From JBJXFY01 sp046155815 (GTDB lineage Bacteria; Verrucomicrobiota; Verrucomicrobiia; Limisphaerales; CAIMTB01), in the NCBI GenBank assembly GCA_046155815.1, contig JBJXFY010000105.1:1-9258 (forward strand): a DNA stretch of 9,258 nt. Reading direction: 5' to 3'. Below, piece by piece: positions 1-4,382 of the stretch. Within the stretch, counting starts at the first letter, position 1, and each line of letters starts with the position of its first letter. The translations under genes were made by a program, and so were the position numbers. The notes under the pieces are model-generated. The model worked only from the letters and a program-made list of their open reading frames with translations. It ran no database searches and was not told where the DNA came from.

Positions 1-190
1 GCTCGCGCCGATGTTCGTGAATCACGAATCGTCCGTCTGGGCGTTTTTCGGCGAGGTTTGCTACACCGGCGATCCGTTCACCCAGATCATCCGGGAAACC
101 CGCGGCGGCGTGACGAGGATGCTCGGCAGGGACGAGGCCAGCGCGATTCCGTATTCCGGCTACCTCAAGCGGGCACCCTCAACCCGATGA
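1..190 (+). CDS. 3' end of an unrecognised gene (partial)
   Basis: The frame starting at base 2 is open from the window edge to a TGA at 188-190 and gives 62 residues. It looks like real protein: it begins LAPMFVNHESSVWAFFGEV, has a mixed composition with aromatic residues, and its third codon positions are GC-rich. The gene's start lies to the left of the window. I do not recognise the family and see no catalytic motif or membrane segment, so no function is assigned. After the TGA the same frame stays open from 191 to 352 and includes a hydrophobic stretch (VPAIATLIVPVAA). The stop could therefore be a recent nonsense mutation in a longer gene, although open stretches of that length are common in GC-rich DNA. 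Confidence is moderate that this is coding and very low for any function. Confidence 0.5.
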   Translation, partial: LAPMFVNHESSVWAFFGEVCYTGDPFTQIIRETRGGVTRMLGRDEASAIPYSGYLKRAPSTR

Positions 191-659
191 CTTGTTCCCG
201 CTATTGCAACCCTGATCGTCCCGGTGGCGGCCCGCGTTGACGGCAACCTGCGCCGGCACAAGGGCTCCGATCTCGCCGGGGTGCGGACGCGGTTCGAGGC
301 CGAGTCAGACGAACTGAGTTCTCCGGGAGAGAACCGAGTGCACCGGCGGTGAAGGTGAGGAAACCGCGCAGGGAACCTTTTACCGTGGCAGTTGTGAGTC
401 GGGTCCCGCCTCGTGCGGCGCAAGCGGCGCTTGCAACGTGGCAGCGTGGATGCCGCCAAGCACGCATCCCATGGTCCGGTCCCCGGAGCCCAGGTTAGGT
501 CCACCCGATGGAGCCCGGTGCTGCGGGGAGCCTGAGGGCCAGGCGGAGAAATGGCGCGCGTCCCTTTCGGAGGGGATGTAGTCTTCCGGGTCACTGGGCG
601 AAGCTTGCCTCGGTTTCAGCTTCGTTCCCTTTGCTTCCTTCTGTACCCACAAGTGATCC
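191..659. other. Gene-poor spacer, about 470 bp
   Basis: I see no convincing gene here on either strand. The minus-strand open frames are rich in Arg, Pro and Ser and read like shadows of GC-rich DNA. Bases 191-352 continue the frame of the partial gene to its left. Near the right end, around 615-645, is a pyrimidine-rich stretch (TTCGTTCCCTTTGCTTCC) that resembles repeat-like intergenic sequence I associate with Verrucomicrobiota and Planctomycetes. No RNA gene or clear terminator was recognised. Confidence 0.5.
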
Positions 660-1625
660 ATGGACGCCCCGCCTGAGACCTCCGCCGCCCCGCCGACGGA
701 ACTGGTCGTGCCCGCCTCCCTGCCTGGCGCGCGGCTGGACGCGTGGCTGCGCGACCAGCTCCCGAACGTCTCGCGCGGCGCCCTCCAGCGACTGCTCGCC
801 GAGGGCCACATCCGCGTGAACGGTGAGCCGACGAAGCCGAACCGCGCCCCGCGCGCCGGCGACTGCGTCACCATCGCCTGGCCCGCCGCACGCCCGGCCG
901 AGGCCCGGCCCGAGGCCATCCCGCTCGCCATCCTGCACGAGGACGACGACCTGCTGGTGCTCGACAAGCCGCCCGGCCTCGTCGTCCACCCCTCCGCCGG
1001 CCACGACGACGGCACGCTGGTGAACGCGCTGCTGCATCATTGTGCGGGGCGGCTCAGCGGCATCGGCGGCGTGGCGAGGCCGGGCATCGTCCACCGGCTG
1101 GACAAGGACACCAGCGGCTGCCTCGTGGTGGCGAAGCACGACGCCGCGCACGTCGCGCTGGCGAAGCAGTTCGCCGGCCGGTCGCTGGACAAGACCTACC
1201 TCGCGCTGGTGTGCGGCGTACCGGCGGCGGAAGCCGGCGAAATCCGCGCCGCCATCGCGCGGCATCCCAGCCACCGCAAGCGCATGGCCGTGACGGACGG
1301 CGGCGGGCGCGAGGCGTGGACGAGCTGGCGGCTGCGCGAGCGGATCGCGGGCGCGGCCCTGCTCGAGGCCACGCTGCACACCGGGCGCACGCACCAGATC
1401 CGCGTGCATTTCCGCCACATCGGCCACCCGATCGTGGGGGACGACACGTACGGCGAACGCCAGAACGCGCGGCTCGCCGAGGCTACCGGCTGGCGCGCGC
1501 CGCGACAGATGCTGCACGCGTGGCGGCTGGAATTCACGCATCCCGGCACGGGCGCGGAGATGGCCTTCGAGGCACCGGTTCCGGCGGATTTCCGCGCGGC
1601 GCTGGCGCGGCTGCGCGGGCCGTGA
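660..1625 (+). CDS. RluD-like pseudouridine synthase (RluA family, with S4 domain)
   Basis: This 321-residue protein should convert specific uridines of rRNA (or tRNA) to pseudouridine in the cytoplasm. An S4-type RNA-binding domain occupies about residues 15-75 (LPGARLDAWL, then IRVNGEPTKPN). The RluA catalytic domain follows from about residue 90 and carries HRLDKDTSG at 145-153, with Asp148 as the predicted nucleophile. Further family blocks are KTYLALVCG and GRTHQIRVHFRHIGHPIVGD. Length and domain order match RluD/RluC-type enzymes. The ATG at 660 sits just ahead of the S4 domain; no clear Shine-Dalgarno sequence precedes it. The gene converges with a second RluA-family gene on the other strand. 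The exact modified base cannot be read from the sequence, so I give no gene symbol. The family call is very secure. Confidence 0.93.
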   Translation: MDAPPETSAAPPTELVVPASLPGARLDAWLRDQLPNVSRGALQRLLAEGHIRVNGEPTKPNRAPRAGDCVTIAWPAARPAEARPEAIPLAILHEDDDLLVLDKPPGLVVHPSAGHDDGTLVNALLHHCAGRLSGIGGVARPGIVHRLDKDTSGCLVVAKHDAAHVALAKQFAGRSLDKTYLALVCGVPAAEAGEIRAAIARHPSHRKRMAVTDGGGREAWTSWRLRERIAGAALLEATLHTGRTHQIRVHFRHIGHPIVGDDTYGERQNARLAEATGWRAPRQMLHAWRLEFTHPGTGAEMAFEAPVPADFRAALARLRGP

Positions 1626-1633
1626 TGGTGGCG

Positions 1634-1729
1634 GCGACGCCCCGGCGCGGTGGCGTGTTCCGGGCCGGGCGATGAGGCGTTGCCGGCACGTCCTGCGGCG
1701 GGGGCGTCGCAGCCACAGGGCGGGCTGCG
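1634..1729. terminator. GC-rich inverted repeats between convergent genes; possible bidirectional terminator
   Basis: The 110-bp gap between the two convergent synthase genes holds two nested structures. GCGACGCCCC (1634-1643) pairs perfectly with GGGGCGTCGC (1701-1710). CGCAGCC (1708-1714) pairs with GGCTGCG (1723-1729) across an 8-nt loop. The two stems share bases 1708-1710, so they would partly compete. Neither is followed by a T-run on either strand, so this is not a classical intrinsic terminator. The location at the ends of two converging genes is what suggests a termination role. Confidence 0.35.
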
Positions 1730-1735
1730 GCGGGG

Positions 1736-2449
1736 TTATCCGTCCGCAAGCTGACGGAACCCCTCCTCCGGTTCACTGCGAAATTCCCAGTCCCGCCCGC
1801 GCCAGGTGAACGCGAGGCGCGCGGCGTGCAGTGCGTGGTTCTCCAGGACCAGTGCGGCGCGGTCCGCCTCCGTGAGCGTGCCGCACACCAGGCGCAGGTA
1901 GCAGCCGGGGTCGTGGCCGTAGAGCTTGTCGCCCGCTATGGGGTGGCCGGCGTGCTGGAGGTGCAGGCGGATCTGGTGCTTGCGTCCGGTGAGCGGCCGG
2001 GCCATGACCAGCGCGAAGGGCCGGCCGTCCCGCAGGATTTTCCTCTGCACCGCAAGCCGGGTTTCCGCGGCCGTGCCGTCCGGGCGGACGCGGTCCTTCA
2101 CGGCCACCTCGCTCGCCTCGTCCCGGCCGAGCGGGGCGTCCACGGTGAGTACTTCCCAAGCCGGGTGGCCGTGGACGAGGGCGAGGTAGTCCTTGGTGAC
2201 GACGCGGGACGCCATCAGTCGGCCCAGTTCGCCGGCGGCTTCGGGCGACTTCGCGGCCAAGGTCACGCCGCTGGTCTCGCGGTCGAGACGGTTCACGAGC
2301 GCCACGAAGCCGTCGCCGCGGTGCAGACGGAGCCGGCTGATGAGGCTGGAGAGCGCGTCGCCCTTGGTCGGGTGGCACACCAGCCCGGCGGGCTTATGGA
2401 CGACGAGCAGTTCATCGTCCTCGTGCAGCACGGGAAACAGCGGGTCCAC
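1736..2449 (-). CDS. RluA-family pseudouridine synthase without S4 domain
   Basis: A second, shorter rRNA/tRNA pseudouridine synthase. The frame is open back to 2743, but the upstream part is Arg/Gln/Pro-rich and lies antisense to the next gene. I take the GTG at 2449 as the start, which gives 237 residues beginning just before the conserved LHEDDELLVVHKPAGLV block. The catalytic loop is NRLDRETSG, with Asn where the first synthase has His, and Asp56 (from this start) as predicted nucleophile. KDYLALVHGHP and GRKHQIRLHLQHAGHPIAGD follow. There is no S4 domain, and the length fits the RluA/TruC type. No Shine-Dalgarno sequence was seen, so the start is less certain than the family. A TAA ends the gene. 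It is divergent from the DUF6580-like gene and convergent with the S4-containing synthase. Confidence 0.88.
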   Translation of the reverse strand: MDPLFPVLHEDDELLVVHKPAGLVCHPTKGDALSSLISRLRLHRGDGFVALVNRLDRETSGVTLAAKSPEAAGELGRLMASRVVTKDYLALVHGHPAWEVLTVDAPLGRDEASEVAVKDRVRPDGTAAETRLAVQRKILRDGRPFALVMARPLTGRKHQIRLHLQHAGHPIAGDKLYGHDPGCYLRLVCGTLTEADRAALVLENHALHAARLAFTWRGRDWEFRSEPEEGFRQLADG

Positions 2450-2504
2450 GACGGCAGGATGCGGGGCGGAGGCGGGCGAAGGAAGCGGGGGAGCGTCCGG
2501 CAGC

Positions 2505-2533
2505 CTTGCCCCGCGGGGTTCACCGACTACACT
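2505..2533 (+). promoter_or_regulatory. Sigma70-like promoter for the DUF6580-like gene (near-leaderless)
   Basis: A -35-like TTGCCC (2506-2511) is separated by 16 bp from a -10-like TACACT (2528-2533). Transcription would start around 2540, two or three bases before the ATG at 2543, which leaves no room for a Shine-Dalgarno sequence. The perfect palindrome CCCCGCGGGG (2509-2518) overlaps the -35 and the spacer, but I have no evidence that it is an operator. The call rests on consensus match and spacing only. Confidence 0.45.
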
Positions 2534-2542
2534 GGCGGCCTC

Positions 2543-3169
2543 ATGAACGGCGCGTGGCCGCGGGTGTTGCCCGCGATCTTCATCCTGGTGGCGGCGGGGA
2601 GCCGCTGGCCGGGGCTGCTGCCGCCCAGCTTCAGCGCCTTCTACGGGCTGGCGTTCGTGGCGGGCGCGTTCTTCGCGGGCCGCCTGGCGTGGTGGCTGCC
2701 GCTGGGCACGCTGCTGGTGACGGACGTGGCCCTGAACGTCCACTACACGCTCAAGCTCGGCCAGAACGCCTTCCAGCCGTACCAGCTCCTGAACTACGCC
2801 GCCTTTGCCGGGTTGATCCTGCTGGGCCGGGCATGCGGCGGTCGTGCGCCGCTGGCCCGGCTGCTGGGAGGCGGCGTGCTCGGCGCTTTCCTGTTCTGGC
2901 TCTTCACGAACACGGCGGCGTGGCTGTTCAACCCCTTCGCCAATCCCGAGTACTCACGCACGCTGGCGGGCTGGTGGCTCGCGCTTACGCAGGGCACGGC
3001 GGGGTATCCGCCCACGTGGGAATTCCTCCGCAACACGCTCGTCAGCGGCGGGCTCTTCACCGCTGTCTTCGCCGCCGCGCTCAAGTGGGCCGCGCCGGAA
3101 CCGGAGCCGGAGGAGGAGCGCGAGCCCGCCGAGGAACCCGCCCCCGAAGCCAAGCCGAAGGAGGCGTGA
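2543..3169 (+). CDS. DUF6580-family putative membrane transport protein
   Basis: A 208-residue inner-membrane protein with about six hydrophobic segments (roughly residues 8-20, 31-46, 50-66, 82-97, 107-122 and 163-182). It resembles the DUF6580 'putative transport protein' family in its N-terminal layout (short start, then PPSFSAFYGLAFVAGAFFAG), in the FWLFTNTAAWLFNPF block near residues 118-132, and in the LAGWWLALTQGTAGYPPTWEF block near 141-161. The substrate is unknown. The cytosolic-looking C-terminus (about 185-208) is an unusual tail of repeated Glu-Pro/Ala. The frame is open far upstream to 1826, but that part is antisense to the pseudouridine synthase gene. The ATG at 2543 immediately follows a good promoter and starts a hydrophobic segment, so it is chosen. 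Family confidence is good; function is not established. Confidence 0.8.
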   Translation: MNGAWPRVLPAIFILVAAGSRWPGLLPPSFSAFYGLAFVAGAFFAGRLAWWLPLGTLLVTDVALNVHYTLKLGQNAFQPYQLLNYAAFAGLILLGRACGGRAPLARLLGGGVLGAFLFWLFTNTAAWLFNPFANPEYSRTLAGWWLALTQGTAGYPPTWEFLRNTLVSGGLFTAVFAAALKWAAPEPEPEEEREPAEEPAPEAKPKEA

Positions 3170-3174
3170 GGCCT

Positions 3175-3241
3175 CGGGTCCCAGGTCCCGGGTCCGGTGT
3201 CTCGGGAGCACCGCTCCGGCCACCCCATCCGCCATCCGCCA
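3175..3241. repeat. Degenerate short intergenic repeats
   Basis: The 94-bp spacer between the DUF6580-like and phosphodiesterase genes is made largely of short imperfect direct repeats. GGTCCC-type units run at about 3176-3196 (GGGTCCCAGGTCCCGGGTCC), and CCATCCG units are repeated at 3225-3241 (CCATCCGCCATCCGCCA). Such low-complexity units between genes remind me of repeat-like spacers in Verrucomicrobiota and Planctomycetes; that comparison is from memory. No promoter is evident inside it, so the downstream gene may be co-transcribed with the upstream one. Confidence 0.45.
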
Positions 3242-3263
3242 GACCCCATCCCCCGGGAAGCCC

Positions 3264-3743
3264 ATGCTCATCGGCCTGATTTCCGACACGCACGGCCATC
3301 TTGATCCGCGCATGAAGCCGGCGCTCGCGGGCGTGCGGCACATCCTGCACGCTGGCGACATCGGCCTGCCGTGGCTGCTGCTCGAGCTCGAGACCGACGT
3401 CGCGCCCGTGACCGCCGTGCTCGGCAACGTGGATGACGGCCTGCCGTACCGGACGACGGAGATGGTCGAGCTGGCGGGGAAAAAGTTCCTGCTGCACCAC
3501 ATCGTGGATCCGCACCAGCCCGTGCTGGAGTTCCGGCGGCTGCTGGCGAAGCACCGGCCGGACGTGGTCGTGTTCGGGCACACGCACCGGCCGTTCTGCG
3601 AAGCGGTCGGCGGCACGCTCTTCATCAACCCCGGCTCCGCCGGCCGGCCGCGATTCGGGCTCGCACCGAGCGTGGCGGTGCTGGACCTGGCGGCGGCGCG
3701 GCTGGAGCCGCGCTTCCTCGAGCTGAAGGACGGGTCGGACTGA
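3264..3743 (+). CDS. YfcE/MJ0936-type metallophosphoesterase
   Basis: A 159-residue cytoplasmic phosphodiesterase of the calcineurin-like fold, in the small YfcE/MJ0936 branch, whose characterised members hydrolyse phosphodiester model substrates using Mn2+ or a similar metal. The metal-binding motifs are all present in order: SDTHG (Asp8, His10), HAGDIG (Asp32), GNVDD (Asn55), a His at 78 or 79, and GHTHRP (His106, His108). INPGSAGRPR follows, as usual for this family. The length is typical. The ATG at 3264 lies only 7 residues before the first metal motif, with a weak GGAAG a few bases upstream. The natural substrate is unknown. The gene follows the DUF6580-like gene on the same strand after 94 bp. 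Family call very secure. Confidence 0.92.
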   Translation: MLIGLISDTHGHLDPRMKPALAGVRHILHAGDIGLPWLLLELETDVAPVTAVLGNVDDGLPYRTTEMVELAGKKFLLHHIVDPHQPVLEFRRLLAKHRPDVVVFGHTHRPFCEAVGGTLFINPGSAGRPRFGLAPSVAVLDLAAARLEPRFLELKDGSD

Positions 3744-3782
3744 TAACCACTACCGGTGAATGCTGGTAGAATGGCCGGAGGC

Positions 3783-3830
3783 CCTCCCTCCCCTCCATTG
3801 GAGATGGAGGGAAAGGCCGGGGAGGGGAGG
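3783..3830. repeat. Palindromic GGAGGG intergenic repeat with alternative hairpins
   Basis: Downstream of the phosphodiesterase gene, CCCTCCAT (3791-3798) pairs perfectly with ATGGAGGG (3804-3811) over a 5-nt loop. The overlapping CCTCCCCTCC (3787-3796) also pairs perfectly with GGAGGGGAGG (3821-3830). The two pairings exclude each other. The layout resembles common dispersed intergenic GGAGGG-type palindromes in GC-rich genomes. It could also help end transcription of the upstream gene, but no T-run follows. Confidence 0.5.
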
Positions 3831-3900
3831 TGCGCCGCCGGGAAAGCTGAGCCTGTATCGGAAGAGCGGACCAGGCTGGGTGGCCGAACGAGTTGATTGA

Positions 3901-3981
3901 CTAGCTGCGTTGTTGATCGGAGTCCACAGGTGAACGGAAGCCGAGGGCGCTGTGGAGCCGCCTGCCATGGGCAGAGGTTGA
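3901..3981 (-). pseudogene. IS3-family orfB, C-terminal fragment
   Basis: Reading the minus strand to the TAG at 3901-3903 gives GRRLHSALGFRSPVDSDQQ before the stop. This matches the hallmark end of IS3-family orfB transposases (RLHSALGY-SPxDFE-type), which lies after the last catalytic Glu of the DDE domain. Everything upstream in the transposase is absent: only about 26 residues remain, where the intact protein has roughly 270-300. The frame differs from that of the orfA fragment further upstream. Clear relic; not functional. Confidence 0.65.
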
Positions 3982-4045
3982 ACCGGCCCGTGAACCCCGG
4001 CACGCCGTGCGTGCAGACGGTGCTCACGGGCAGCCGCCCGTCGAG

Positions 4046-4180
4046 CGCCACCTGGGCGGCCGACTTGCCGCCCCGATTCCACAGTGCCACCGCCGAGCGC
4101 TTGAACGCCTCGTCGTAGCGCTTCCGACCGCCGGTGCCGATACCGTTCCCGTCCTGCTGGTCATTGATGTGCCCCTCCAT
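4046..4180 (-). pseudogene. IS3-family orfA, N-terminal fragment
   Basis: From the ATG at 4180 the frame reads a polar leader and then GGRKRYDEAFKRSAVALW and GGKSAAQVA. This is the start of the DNA-binding helix-turn-helix domain of IS3/IS911-type orfA transposases. After about residue 45 the match stops and the sequence (LDGRLPVSTVCTHGVPG) no longer looks like the family; the recognition helix and leucine zipper are missing. Only about 45 of the usual 90-110 residues remain. The frame stays open well beyond, antisense to the phosphodiesterase gene, but that part is spurious. Confidence 0.65.
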
Positions 4181-4305
4181 CCTGGCTCACGCGCCCACTC
4201 CGGATGTCCACCAAACCGATGCCAGGGCAGCTGGTCACTTTTCCCCCGGGAACGCGACAGACGGCGCGGCGGGCGGCGAGCCTCACCGTGAAGAGGGCCG
4301 GCGAC

Positions 4306-4334
4306 CTTTTCCGGGCGCGGCTTCGCGCTATGGT
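4306..4334 (+). promoter_or_regulatory. Possible promoter upstream of the M3 peptidase gene
   Basis: A -10-like TATGGT (4329-4334) is preceded, 16 bp away, by TTTTCC (4307-4312), a poor -35. Transcription would begin near 4341, which is also a GTG in the frame of the peptidase. As with the DUF6580-like gene, this would leave little or no 5' leader. The match is weak and should be treated as a suggestion. Confidence 0.25.
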
Positions 4335-4382
4335 TGCTGGGTGCGGTGCTTGTTTACGCCCTGCGCGGCCGTCCGCCGTGGC

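Larger units (their letters stand above)
3874..4217 (-). mobile_element. Remnant of an IS3-family insertion sequence (internally deleted)
   Basis: On the minus strand this stretch carries the start of an IS3-type orfA (4046-4180) and, downstream in the correct order, the last residues of an IS3-type orfB (3901-3981). Nearly all of the transposase, including the catalytic DDE core, is missing. Imperfect possible terminal inverted repeats, 9 of 12 matching, are GGCTGGGTGGCC (3874-3885) and GTCCACCAAACC (4206-4217). The ends are therefore tentative. The element cannot encode its own transposase. It lies in the roughly 640-bp gap before the peptidase gene and could have altered that gene's upstream region. 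Confidence 0.6.

Noticed and set aside
191..659. Possible structured RNA or intron end in the left spacer
   Set aside because: I found no conserved core of a known RNA, no domain V-like hairpin and no reverse-transcriptase fragment.
591..1541. 316-codon minus-strand open frame
   Set aside because: It is antisense to the RluD-like gene, which has complete catalytic motifs on the plus strand.
2509..2518. CCCCGCGGGG palindrome as an operator
   Set aside because: Self-complementary GC decamers arise easily at this base composition; no regulator or second site supports an operator.
1826..2542. Long plus-strand open frame upstream of and in frame with the DUF6580-like gene
   Set aside because: It is antisense to the pseudouridine synthase gene, rich in Arg/Val/Gly/His, and not protein-family-like. 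The promoter and hydrophobic start support the ATG at 2543.
2450..2743. Upstream extension of the short pseudouridine synthase on the minus strand
   Set aside because: It is Arg/Gln/Pro-rich and overlaps the start of the divergent membrane-protein gene. No family similarity begins before the GTG at 2449.
2954..4045. Continuation of the orfA frame into the phosphodiesterase region on the minus strand
   Set aside because: Family similarity ends at about 4046. The rest is Ser/Arg/Pro-rich and antisense to real genes.
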